This document shows, one piece after another, positions 45,876 through 57,179 of a stretch of 57,723 nt of DNA (position 1 is the first letter of the stretch; each line of letters starts with the position of its first letter). The notes under the pieces were generated by a model. It worked only from the letters and a program-made list of their open reading frames with translations. It searched no databases and was not told the origin of the DNA. A program made the position numbers and the translations under genes. This DNA is from Gnetum montanum (lineage: Eukaryota > Streptophyta > Gnetopsida > Gnetales > Gnetaceae): contig MNCI01001967.1 of NCBI GenBank assembly GCA_015680685.1, positions 116,935 to 174,657 of the forward strand. Reading direction: 5' to 3'.

Positions 45876-46560
45876 TTATAGAAGTTTTTCTAACTGTAAC
45901 TCTAGTTCTACCATTTCGGTGGGAGACATCCTATAAGGTGCTAAAGATATAGGTGATGTTCCTAGTATCAAGTCTATAGTGCACTCAATTCCACAATGAG
46001 GTGGCATTGCTGGAAATTCTTTGGCAAAAATATCTTTGTACTCACATACAATAAGAACATCCTCTAAAGAATGTCGATCATCTTCCACAATTATTGTTTT
46101 GCAATAAACAATGAAGACTTGATTATTCTTTTGAAGTTCGCTTTTAATTCGCCTAGCAGCAACCAAGTTTCTTGTAGCTGTCTTAGGTTCCCCTTGAATG
46201 TTTATTTCCTGACCATTCACCTCTAAAGTAATGGTCCTTTCCTTACAATCAATAATTGCTTTATGTGAACACAACTAGTCCATGCCCAATGCAATGTCAA
46301 AGGTTCCTAAATTTATGACAGTAGGTTCTAACTCAAACTCTCCCCCACTTAAAAACAATGTACATCCTTGGACCTTTCTATTGACCTTGGCTTTAGACTC
46401 ATTGGCTAACTCAATGCACCCTTCTATTGGCACATAGCTTAAATTTTCATTTGACACCAATCTAGGTGAGATGAAGCAATGAGTGGCACCACAATCAAAT
46501 AAAATTGATACCTCTTTACCGTTTAGTGGACCCTTACCTTCTATGATAGAATTCTGAAAT
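45876..46560 (-). pseudogene. chromovirus-like aspartic protease and linker
   Basis: The minus strand near 46510-46460 reads ILFDCGATHCFIS, the retropepsin active site in plant gypsy form (usually DSGATH, here Cys for Ser). 46460-46275 continues to LGTFDIALGMD, followed by one stop (TGG of MDWL to TAG). 46274-45876 holds the linker with EYKDIFAKEFPAMPP, a standard marker just before RT. Confidence 0.8.
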
Positions 46561-47586
46561 TACACAACTTGGTTTTCGAGTACTGCCCAAAGTCTTCCCA
46601 TTGGTGGATGAACAGATTCTGACACATTTGGGTTTTCTTGGCTAGCATGCTTAGACTGATTTTCTGGACAAAACCTCTTCAAATGAGGTCCACCGCATGT
46701 GTACCATCTTTGACTTTGAGTTGATCACATACTAACGCCTTGATTTTTACCTTCCCCTATGGGATAATTACTAGCTTGACTTTGCATGGGGCAGTTCCAA
46801 TTTCTATTATTTCCTTAGGTTTGATATTGGCTGAAAGACTAATTACTGTTTCTAAAGCTGTTATGAAAATTCTTGGATTTGCTTTGATGACTTGGCTGCC
46901 CATGGTTCTTAAAACTTGGACCCTTGGGTGGTAAGGAGGCCATGTGATTAGCTTGAGATTTTTGCTAATTATCCTATGCAATTCTAGCCTTCTCTTCTAC
47001 CTCCACAAATGTCCCAGGCTGAAACATTGAGACATTAGCATACAAAGGTGGAATCGAACTCTCCATAAATCAGTTAGCCTTGTCTCTCTCACTTAGGTTC
47101 ATGTGGGAAACATACTTAAGGAGTTTCACAAACTTAGCTTCATGGGCACTAACATTGGTGTTAGGAGTTTGCATTAAACTAAAGAACTCTTTCCTCTTGT
47201 TATCCAAGTAGAAATGAGTAATGTATATCTCATTAAATATCCCCATAAATTTATCCCAAGTGAGGCTATGCACATTAACAATTTTTACCACTTCAGTTTG
47301 CCAACATAGGTTTGCCTTACCTTGTAGCATGTAGATAGCAAGAGCCGCCCTTTTAGTTTTAGAACATCCCAAGGTATTATTAACTTTTTCTATATCACTC
47401 AACCATGCATCAACCCTAGTAGGATCTACTGCTCTTGTAAACTTGGGAGAATTAAGCTTTATGAATGTTGGAATACGGTTTTTTAGACCAGTTAATCCTT
47501 GCTCATTTTGATTGCCTAAAGGTTGGGCTTGATATTGTTGCATTCCTTGAGCCATCATTTGGATAAAAGTAGCCATCATGGTAGCA
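46561..47586 (-). pseudogene. gag: chromovirus-like gag, interrupted by family X copy 3
   Basis: Retrotrans_gag at about 47540-47070: IPTFIKLNSPKFTRAVDPTR, AWLSDIEKVNNTLGCSKTKR, WDKFMGIFNEIYITHFYLD, KRKEFFSLMQ, then MNLSERDKAN. A zinc knuckle remnant CGGPHLKRFCP lies near 46700-46660. Frame breaks separate them. The 5' end of the frame is lost where family X copy 3 begins at 47587; the Met-rich start of the open frame over that junction is artificial. Confidence 0.75.
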
Positions 47587-47905
47587 TGTAGGACCCCTGA
47601 TAACCACCCTCTAAACATCAATATAAATTTTTTTTCCAAGCCTCTAAAAACACATGGGATTATACTTACATTAGCAACTAATAAGGATGTGACTCATAAT
47701 GATGGGATGATTATACTTTGTCACTTTTCATAATCCTGATAGGATGATAGGATGAGACTTTGTCACTTTCGTAATCCTGATAGGATGATAGGATGAGACT
47801 TTGTCACTTTTCATAATCCTAAGGATTGATGCATCTATTGTATATCATCTATCTTTAGTAGCGTTATGACACCTTAAAAACTATCTTTAGTAGTGTTATG
47901 CCACC

Positions 47906-48686
47906 TAATGAGTGGCGAGGTACCCCTACACTCAACCATACGAATACGAGCGTCTCACGTGCGATCCGGTCGAACTCCAGGGACTAAGTGCTTACACGCC
48001 TTAATGGAACACTTAAGGTTAATCAATTGCTGTCTTCCCAGACTTACTTGTATTGTCACGGTTGTATGGTTAAGTAAGCCTGAGGTGTATGATTTTTATA
48101 TCTTTTATCGTTTTAACGCCTATGCTAATAGAGGAAAGGTGAAGAGACTACATGACCAACTTTCATTAACTATTCATTAATCTAAGTTCTAATTATCCTA
48201 GCACTAGTATCCGTTCCCACTTGCCACACACACCCTAAACTAAGGCAATGCTACTGGGATTACCAAACGCTACTCGTTATTGGGTTACCAAGTGTTACAC
48301 ACGTGCTTGAAGCGGTCGTATTGAATGCACTTAACTAGGAGAGTCAAGGGTTGAGAGAGATTAATTATCTAGGAAAGCATTTAAACATTTAACAATAATT
48401 AAATCCTATTTAGCTTAATCCATATGCTGCAAGGTTTATCAGAAAGGTCATCTTTATTGCCGTACACAAATGTGTGCTCAGGTACAATTTGCTCGAATAA
48501 AGATCCGTTCACTTTGAGACTCCTACTGTGGGCACATGGAAATTATTCTAACTCTAGAATGGTAAAACTGCTATAGTTTGGCTAAGGGTCTAGATCTAGA
48601 TGATTGAACAAGGGAAAGTCACCTCTTGTTTATAGACATGACGGCGGGCTGCGATATCGCAGTTGATGTGATATCGTGGCTCATCA
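47906..48686 (-). repeat. solo Athila LTR with target-site duplication
   Basis: 781 bp, minus orientation. The low end TAATGAGTGGCGAGGTACCC matches TGATGAGCGATGAGGTACCC at 4627. The high end carries GATATCG palindromes and closes GGCTCATCA. CCACC flanks both sides (47901-47905 and 48687-48691), interrupting family X sequence that continues on both sides. It is a product of LTR-LTR recombination that removed an internal region. Confidence 0.85.
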
Positions 48687-49483
48687 CCACCTTAAAAACT
48701 AGCTTTGTTCAAGGTGATTGCTAACACTGTGTATCACTTGCTAAGCTAGAAAACATCAAACATTTGTGTAACTCACTTGTTTCAAGTTTTATTTTACAAG
48801 TAGCAGCAACGGATGTGGTTGGATGTACTCCTAGTCCTCCACTATATATCCACCATACGAGATCATTTAATCTATAATAGGCTACAAACAATGGTTGGGA
48901 ATGAAAAATGTATAGGTTTCAACAACTTTGCCCTTGCAATGTGGCATTGCATTCCCACATTGAGGGCCATCCAACTTGAAGAATTTGGTCACTATTTGGC
49001 CATGAGTTGGGTTATCTTCGAGTTCTAAACTACACAAACAAGGCTTGGCTCAACCATCGTTTTTCGACTACACCTCAATATACCCTCAAGATAGGTGACA
49101 AGGGATCATACGTGAGGTGGTCACACACATATGATTGGTGCTTGCATAATTGAAAACCTTCAGGTGTTGTGCAGCTCAACCCCCTTGGGTCCAATGGCTC
49201 AGGATATTAAGTCGAAGTAAGCATGTGTACAGGTAGGATTGGATAGTGGTGCTTATCTCCACATCTAGGGTAGGATGTGTGCAAAATAAATAAACAATGC
49301 AACCCATCCATTCAAGATACGGGGATGAATATATTATTGTTAGAATGATCAGTTAATGATCCTTAAAAATACTACATGCTTCACACAATGCACACCAATC
49401 AAATGCATCATCCACCTAATTACAAACTGTGCCTTTAGCTGAATTGCTTATCCTAGGATCCAAAGGGCTTCTAATCATAATTC

Positions 49484-49789
49484 ATGCGGGTTCATTTTAC
49501 GTAATGCAAATAAACATTCATAAATACACATATATTTTCTTTCTTTTCTTTGCACAAATAAAAGGATATAATTACTAATGAATAAATGGGGTTATCATAT
49601 TGAAGTAAAAATAAATAAACAATATGGACATTGCACATGCGGGTTCATTTTACGTAATGCAAATAAACATTCATAAATACACATATATTTTCTTTCTTTT
49701 CTTTGCACAAATAAAAGGATATAATTACTAATGAATAAATGGGGTTATCATATTGAAGTAAAAATAAATAAACAATATGGACATTGCAT
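49484..49789. repeat. 153-bp perfect tandem duplication
   Basis: 49484-49636 and 49637-49789 look identical by eye, starting ATGCGGGTTCATTTTACGTA. Copies 1 and 2 of family X have the block once. Perfect identity in otherwise decayed DNA suggests a recent event or an assembly overlap. Confidence 0.85.
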
Positions 49790-50360
49790 GAAAGGAAAAT
49801 CTAATTATCACTTGATAAAATAATTTGAAATCTATGTCAGCTTTGGAAACATTAGATTGGTTTGTCTTTCACATAAGTTAAGGATTTGGACTCACTTAGC
49901 AACTTACATAGTCAGGTTGAATTACTTGGAGCTTTGCATTGAGATCCTCTATCAGCTTCAAAGGTTCTTTTCCGTTGGCATCCAATTTATGATCGTCATT
50001 GTAAACCTTTTGTTTTCTTTCTTCAACGTTAGGCATCCCAAACTTAACAAACAAAATCTGAAAGTAGGGCTTGAATTTTTGGCAAACAACTCTGATTTTA
50101 GCAGAAAATGAGGGTCTATGGCAAAATCTGAAATTCTAGTTATCAATAGAAGTGGAATTTCACAGTGTTCTCTTTCAGCCTAAGGCAACTTCAGTCTTTG
50201 CAATTTCTCTAAGTGTGAAGGCTGAAACGTGTAGAGTTTAGGCACAACATTTTCTAACAAACTTTGCTTTTGTTTCACATGTGTACACTCCCTACCAAGA
50301 CCTAATAGTTTTGAAAGACTTCATAACTTGACAGTGATACTAAGTACTGTGTATGCTTGA

Positions 50361-51790
50361 GCTGGGGGAGGAGAACCCCTATAGACACAAGAGTAACAAA
50401 AACATAATCCGAAACCTCCCAATAGGCAAAATTTGCATTAAAGAGGGTGTTGGACCTCCTAAACAATATAGGCCCATCACTGGCCCCTTTTGAGCACTAC
50501 ATTCAAAACCATACACCAGAAACTGTACTTCCCTTATTGGGAACCTTGCTTGGTCATGAGAAAACAAGTCATCCAGTAGACTATTGTATCTTGGTGCAAG
50601 GGTAGATTGCCCTTGCTTGGCTATGTATTCCATCAAGGACTACCCAAAAACGTTGTATCTTGGTGCAAGGGTAGATTGCCCTTGCTTGGCTATGTATTCC
50701 ATCAAGGACTACCCAAAAACGTTTCGTAGTGATGAAAGCGATAGCCTCCTATAATTCCTTGTACTTTGCTTTGATTGTTTGTTGGGCATCTACCATGGTA
50801 GCCTTCTCCAAGTGGAATTTAGCTGAGGTCTTCTTGATGTATCATTGCATGTTAGCCCATGAGACGTTCTAGTTCATGCCCATAACCTCATAAGGGCACC
50901 GGCCCATGCAAAACCAATGTCTAGTGTTGGCCTCGTGTGTAGCCAGTTGACCCTGCTGGATCTACTCCTCCTCTAGGAGGGCCCAAATGCGCTGCTCTTC
51001 CTCCTCTTCTCAGAAGACCTATTTTTTTTCTTTCTGGTGCAAATCCTTCTTGATCTATGCTCTTAGCTCATCCTCTAGGGTGCTTCTAAACATAGCCTCC
51101 TGCAACTCTATTTGGCACCGTTCCTCCAAGGCCACTTCTCTCAGTTACTGCTTAGCTTCCTGGTATCTATGCCTAGTCTCCTCATGTATTCTCATCTCCT
51201 CCTCCCAATGTGCTAGCTTCTGGGCCCTCGCATTTGCAATGGCCAGAAGTAGATCAGCCTCAAATTGGCTTTGAAGCTCTCGATGCACCTGTTTCTTTGC
51301 AAACTAGATTTGCTCATGGAGAGGTAGTCGATGCATGGTGGAACCTTGCCAGTCAGGATCCTCCTTGCCCTCCACCTGCATCTCCCTTTCTGAATGCTCC
51401 TCCAGCACAACCTTGGTCGAGGAGGAGGATTCACCCTTGAAAGATGGTCAGTGGTGGATATACACCCTCCTAACCTGGAGGAGTTTGGCCAGTAGTGGTT
51501 GTTGTGGTTGTGCCACATTCCTGAGTGCCAAAATCAAGCAAGAATGCCACCCTCTCCTCTCTCACCAGAGTGAAGCTAGAAAATATTTCGGAAGGTTAGG
51601 CAATTGGTCAAACTACATGTGCCAAAGGAAGGCAAAGTGTGCACCCTGGAGTTTCCACATATTTCCAGATTGCACAAAGAAACATTCAATTAGCTTTGTA
51701 GCATCTTGTGAAAGGGAGGGAGGGATGACTTTGGGACCTGCCGGTTGCCGATCATAATTATGCTCTTGTGATGCTTTTGCTAACACTATG
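50361..51790 (-). pseudogene. coiled-coil/J-like domain protein, copy D
   Basis: Minus strand, from about 51790: QPAGPKVIPPSLSQDATKLI, ECFFVQSGNMWKLQGAHFAF, LPNLPKYFLASL, EDPDWQGS, then the coil (HEQI-FAKKQVHRELQSQFEA, VALEERCQIELQEAMF, EEEEEQRIWALLEEE) at about 51320-50960. The J region follows: CPYEVMGM, VSWANMQ-YIKKTSAKFHL, EKATMVDAQQTIKAKYKEL, EAIAFITTKRFWVVL near 50700. HPD reads HLE. It has several stops. On the right it abuts the RNase H of the Athila element, on the left family X copy 3. A Gly/Pro-containing tail follows. Confidence 0.65.
50584..50721. repeat. 69-bp tandem duplication
   Basis: 50584-50652 and 50653-50721, TTGTATCTTGGTGCAAGGGT at the start of each, apparently identical. 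It duplicates the WVVLDGIHSQARAIYPCTKI stretch after the J region in frame. Confidence 0.9.
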
Positions 51791-53105
51791 TATGTAGTAT
51801 GGTCTCTTCTGATCATCAAGTTGTGTTAGTACTGCACCAAGGGCATAGTTGGAAGCATTAGTCATGATATGAAAAGGTCTTGATCAATCTAGAGCTTTGA
51901 ATGCCTTTTCACATGACTTAATCCCCTTGAAGGGTGCATCCTTCTTTGTGACTTCTACAAGCAATTTAGCTATCTTTGAAAAGTTTTCAATAAATCTCCT
52001 ATAGTATCCTATATGGCCTAAAAAGGATCTTACATCTTTCATTGTCTATGGCCATTGAGTGATGTTTTGGATGACTTTGATCTTTTCAGGACCTACCTCA
52101 ATACCCTTATGGGAGATTTTGTCTCCCAACACTATGCCTTCTTGGACCATAAGATGGCTCTTTTGCCATTTGAGCTTGTTTGAAATCTAGCCCGTATGTG
52201 GAAAAATCATCCATAAAAACTTCAACACCATTACCTATTTGCTTCTAGAAGATACTTAAGACCAGTCTCTAGAAGGTTGCTAGTGTGTTGCAAAGATCAA
52301 AAGACATCTATTTGTAAGCAAATGTTCCCCATGGATTGGTGAACAGCCTTTTCTTGGTCTCCAGGTGCAATATGGATTTGATTGTATCCATTGTACCCAT
52401 CCAAAAAAACTGTAATACTCATGGCTTAAAATTGTGTCCAAGACTTGATTAACAAATGGGAAGGGCAAATGATCCTTGAATGTAGTTGAGTTCAACATTC
52501 GAAAGTTGATGCAGATGTGCCATTTGCCTCCCTTCTTTGGAACCATCACCGAAGGATTGACCCATTCACTATCTGCAATGGGATAGATGAATCTTGCCTT
52601 TATTAACTTTTCCAATTCTTGCTTGACTACCTCCTTGAGTTTAGGATTAAGCCTTTGTTGAGCTTGGCATTTTGGTTTGACTGCAAGATCAGTGTAGATC
52701 CGGTGTTGACAAATTCGTGGATCAATTCCCGTGATCTCATCAAAAGACCATGCAAACGTTGTAGGCCATCTGTTGAGCACTTCAAGTTTTTTTTCTTTTT
52801 TTTTTCTTCTTTTTTGGCTCTTTGTCTAGGTCGACGTTGATAATCACCAGCTTCGTAGTATTTAGGAATGCATACACTAATGTTGTCGATAGGGCTTTCA
52901 ATTCTAGCGATTTTGGTTCCATTGTATCTAGGATCTCCAAGTATCCCCAGTTTGTGTCTTCTTCCTGATTGTTTTGAGGATAAGAGTGTCTTTTCCTTAG
53001 CTTTCCTTAGCTGTTCCAACTTATCTATTTCTGCAAGGTAGGTAATAATAATTTGTTCCTCTGCTTCCATGTACTTGTCAAACTGAGTTTCTTCACTTGT
53101 AATCA
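51791..53105 (-). pseudogene. Athila-type RT and start of RNase H
   Basis: RNase H start near 51890-51795: PFHIMTNASNYALGAVLTQ, ending after RPYYIH at the junction with copy D. RT at 52780-51960: GIDPRICQHRIYTDLAVKPK, IKARFIYPIADSEWVNPSVM, VPKKGGKWHICINFRMLN, DHLPFPFVNQVLDTILSHEY, then frame-shifted EVFMDDFSTYG (FMDD site) near 52220-52190 and VRSFLGHIGYYRRFIENFSK near 52040-51975. A Lys-rich RT-protease linker occupies 53106-52790. Integrase is absent here, cut off by the junction at about 51790. Confidence 0.8.
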
Positions 53106-53109
53106 ACCA

Positions 53110-53832
53110 CTAGGTGCCCTCTTGTTGGATGGTTGTTGCATACAGACAATTTTGCATACATCTTGTTTCAACACATCTATTGCATATTTTAGTCTCCTCT
53201 CTTTTGATAGCCCAAATTTTTTTCACGCAATTGCACCCGTTATCATTGTATGCGATACATGGAACTCTTTGTCTTTGTATGATTCCAACCTCATTTTCCT
53301 TGGAAATATTCAAGGACAAATCACAGATTCCAAGCTTAGCATCCATGGTGCTAAGCCAAGCTCTTCCCATGATAATCGGGAATTCTCCCTTGTTTTTCCC
53401 CACGTGAATGACTAGAAAATTAGCAGGGTAAGACCAGCCACTAATCGTAGTAATGACATCATCCACTTGTCCAAGTGGAACTATAATTGACTAGTCTGCA
53501 AGCTCTAAGTGAATGTTACTTTTCTTTAGTGGTGGTAAGTTCCAAGTATGATACATGTCTTGAGATATCAGGTTCACTCCAAACCTAGAATCCAATAGAG
53601 CCTTGCATGGTTTTTGTCCTAATATTTGGAGATAAACCAAGTGATTTCCTAGATCAATTCTCTTTTGTGGAAGAGCCCCTACCTTTATCCAATGAGTTAT
53701 GGTCTGAGTGAGCATGATAGTTGTGACATTTGAACTTGGTGAAGTCGAAAGCTTGTTGCGTTGAGAAGGACTTGATGTAGATGGGGTGGAATTAGATGTG
53801 TTCCTCATCCCATGAGTCTTTTCAGGACTCAT
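53110..53832 (-). pseudogene. Athila-type protease domain
   Basis: 53832-53491 contains YLQILGQKPCKALLDSRFGV (D-S-G expected, here DSRFG) then NLISQDMYHTWNLPPLKK. 53466-53110 contains SGWSYPANFLVI, EFPIIMGRAWLSTMDAKLGI and DLSLNISKENEVG. The two pieces are separated by one stop. Clear counterpart of 9850-10351 on the plus strand. Confidence 0.75.
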
Positions 53833-53844
53833 TCTGAAGAATGG

Positions 53845-56215
53845 TCATTTCCTAGGTTGAAACTCATAGGTGACCATCTCCTCATGCATATTAACTGCCT
53901 TTAAAGCATTCTGCTGGGGTTGTGATGGCAATTCCCCCTGCATAATAGGAGGTGGCATTGGTGGCAAGGGATTTAGGTGTTGGGTAGAATGACCAATTGT
54001 CTGCAAATGTACATATGAGTTGGGATTAGTCCTCAGTGACATTGATCTGTGGTATTTTAGTGGATAATACTATGGAGTCTGGACAATTGTGTTTGCTGGT
54101 GAGATTGGATGTTGAACATAGTATCCATAAGGATCAAGTCGTTGATATTGGTGGTGGCATGGTCCATGTCTACAGTTGCTACCACTACTGCTAATATTGC
54201 TCTTACGGTTGAGGGTAGGCTCCGCTCGGGTAATAGGTTGGCTGGAAATGTTGCCTAATATTACCTTGAGGATAAGGAAGTCTTCTAGGTTATTGCTTTT
54301 TGACGAAGCTTGGATTGAGTCTGTATACTCTAGATTCTTGCAAGTGGGCCATAAGAGGACAACATTTCGTAGGATGGTCATACTGGCACACCTTGCCTCC
54401 TTCCTCTGAACTAGAGTCAGTGTACCCTTCAACGCTAGCAACTTTTCTTTTTATCTTGTAATTGTCTCATCCATAATTTCTTTTCTTATTCTTTTCCTTG
54501 TCATTGTTGAGTGCTTGTTTAGTCTTTTCCTCCATAATTTTTAGGACTATAGCAAATTTTTAGGACCTTAGCTGCTATATCATTCACTGATTTTTGAGTA
54601 GGTAGAGTCTTTTGCTGAATGACCTGATCCAAGGTTTCCCTCTTGTGTATCGTAGACTCGTGCATCTCTCTTTCGGATTGATGAATCTCTATTGTACTCT
54701 TCAATTGATTTCTTCTTTTGTAGCTCACCTTCCTCTCTTGCCACTTGCTCAATTAGTTTTTGAATGTGATGGGTAGTCATTTCTGATAATTTTCCTTGGG
54801 TGTAAACCCCAAAGGTCTCTCTAGTTTTGCTCTACAACTCATCTACAATATGCCTGAGTTGTTCCTTTGATGAAAATTCATGGCTTGGGCACCTATGTTA
54901 TAGTGAATAGTATTTGCCCATTACTGCATCAAGGGTCTAATGAGTCCCTTGCTTCCATCCTTGGATTTGTTTTCTTAAATTTGACACCCATGAATAGGTC
55001 TAATACTTGTTGTTAAAGATTTCAAGCATGGTACTCCAACGTTTGAGGGATTTAGGTTCTAGTGACCTATACTAGCTTTTCGCTTCCTTCACAAGTGTTC
55101 TTAGAAACAGCTTCAACTTTTGCCAATCACTTTCTATGTTTTGGAGGGCATAGGCATCGTGGAAAGCTTGAAGGTGATGCTATGGATCATCATTGTAGCC
55201 ACCTTCAAATTTTGACATATTGTTCATGTCTAGCCATTTGATTCAGCTATCCCTCACGTGCCTAGTTGGTATGTAAACAACTTCTTGGATATTTATCATA
55301 CTTTGGGTTGCTATAAGGGGTTCATCATCATGGTCAAGTTCGTATGCTCCGTTGTAGCGGTGACCCCTTCTGTGCTTATATCTTTCTTAATCCTCTCTTC
55401 ACTCTCTTCGTCTCCTTCATTCATGTTCTTCATCTTTTGTATCCGAGTGTCATGAATATTGGTCATGATGGACATGAGCCCTCCTTTCTTCCCTATCATA
55501 GTCTCGATACTTGTGTCATCTCTTGTTAGAGTCCTCCAATGATCGTGATGAGGCCAATGAGGTAGCAGGAGAACGGTGCTGGCTTGTTCTCCTTTCATGA
55601 CTCTTGTATGCTTCTCTGTAGGATTTAGCATGAACCGTTGACCATATACCTTGAGTCAATAGCCTACCCCTTAGGTGTCTCTACTAGAGTGGAATGAAGT
55701 TGGGCTTTGATAGGTTCCTCAAGTGTAATGATAGGTGTTTTTTAAGGCTCCTCATGGTTTTGGTGGAGTTGTTTTGAAATGAATGCATTAGCATCAAGCT
55801 CTTCCAAGACAACAAAAGTATTGGTCTGCTTCCCTTTGTTGTGTACATGTTTGATTTCCATGGCAGCATCTCTCCTCATTTGCTCCTTCGTGGGTTCGTA
55901 GGGTCTTGTCATGTGCTAAGTCACATGATACCTCTCATGGATTTGGTCCAAATGCATTCCCCTTAGGCCAATTTGTAGCATGTTAAGTGTTGCATGTTCT
56001 AGGGGCTGGAGCATGTTGGCTTGCATGTCCCTCCACCTCATTTGATTGTCCTGATGAATGATGAAAGTGAAGTCTGGATAGTAAGGATCAATGTGAGCAT
56101 AAGTGATTCTTGTCTGCATTGGCATCTCCCATTAATCATTGTCACTGCTTCTTCTTGTTTCCTTGGTAGGTGATGGTTGATCTTTGTTTGAAGCCATATT
56201 ATATTTTTAGACGTT
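53845..56215 (-). pseudogene. gag: Athila-type gag, degraded
   Basis: From 56125 down: ITYAHIDPYYPDFTFIIHQD, NQMRWRDMQANML, then KGKQTNTFVVLEELDANAF near 55830. An Arg/His/Asp-rich segment lies at 55600-55300. The Retrotrans_gag core is at about 55230-54880, then a Lys/Gln/Glu-rich strip (54780-54519), a knuckle-like Cys/His stretch near 54380-54350 and a Pro-rich tail to 53845. Stops break every block. The N-terminal part is the clearest copy in the window. Confidence 0.7.
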
Positions 56216-56313
56216 ATGTGTTAAGTGTGCTTTTCTTATGGTTATAAGGTTTGACTTTATGTTTCAGATACAACGAACTTTGGAAAATCAATTATTAAGC
56301 ATATATTGACGTG

Positions 56314-56331
56314 TCCTTGGCAACAATGCCA
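56314..56331 (-). promoter_or_regulatory. primer binding site, tRNA-Asp type
   Basis: The minus strand reads TGGCATTGTTGCCAAGGA, matching TGGCGCCGTTGCCGGGGA at 14 of 18; all four changes are transitions. Best preserved 5' TGGC of the four PBS copies. Confidence 0.8.
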
Positions 56332-56332
56332 A

Positions 56333-57174
56333 TGATGAGCGGTGGAGTAATACAAGTGTTTACATGTAGCTTGGTCGAATTCCGTGGACAAGGCAATGTA
56401 GTTATGCTAATAATTGGTTTGAGTTCCTAACCATTGTCTTCCCACATGAGCTAGTAAAATCAATGCATATGGTTTAACTCACAATGAGGTGTATGATAAC
56501 TGATGTTGCTTTGGCCATTTTACTCTTAGTAAACATCAGGTAAATAGAAGTGGTTTTTAAGTCTAAGTAAACAACAAATGAATCTAGTCTAGCCTAGGCA
56601 ATGGACATCCGTTCTTGATTCTCCGCACACATCTTGGACTTGTGTAATCGTTATTGGAATTACAAGTATTTCACTACCGGGTTATGAAACAATCACACTT
56701 AACACTCGGAATTAGTCGCATCCATTCTGCTTAATAGTAATAGTAAAGTGCATAGAAAGTAAAAAGTAACCAAGGAAATAGTAAATGTTATACTAGGTCA
56801 AAATAGTAAACTTTATTCTAAGTAAGCAATAAAGAAATCTAAGTGATGCTACACTGATGCAAAGTAATCTCGATCTTTATTTCTGGTCTTGAAACGTGTC
56901 CAGGGTACATTCCACTCAAATAAAGACTCCGTTCAATCACTTAACATCACACTGCAGGCATACACTCCTAAGTGAGGAGTGCTAAGTGCTAAAATTGAGA
57001 AAACTAACAGACAGAATTTCGCTAAGTTGGAATGAAAACTGTGTGTGGACTGTGCATCTAAGTGTCGTATTTATAGGTCTGCACGTGTCCACGATGTTGG
57101 GTATCCAACACTGTAGCTTGTGCCCCAATATCGTAGCTCCAATATCCTAGCCTTGCAAAAAATTCGATTTATCA
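56333..57174 (-). repeat. 5' LTR of third Athila element
   Basis: 842 bp. Starts TGATAAATCG at 57174 and ends GCTCATCA at 56333. It has CCAATATCG-type palindromes near 57095-57150, a TATAAATA box near 57073 and CTTTATTTCTGG near 56875. Outer flank GTGCC; the matching 3' flank is not in the window because the element is cut at 51790. Confidence 0.85.
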
Positions 57175-57179
57175 GTGCC

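Larger units (their letters stand above)
47587..50360 (-). mobile_element. family X copy 3, truncated
   Basis: Begins TGTAGGACCCCTGATAACC inside gag of the chromovirus and follows copy 1 in order to ACTAAGTACTGTGTATGCTT near 50358. There it breaks into the coiled-coil/J fragment. It is interrupted by a solo Athila LTR (47906-48686). Small tandem duplications occur at 47733-47815 (about 41-bp units) and 49484-49789 (153-bp units). The CTACA end is missing, so no target duplication can be tested. Confidence 0.65.

Noticed and set aside
50987-51757. Plus-strand Ser/Cys-rich ORFs
   Set aside because: Shadows of the minus-strand coiled-coil copy D.
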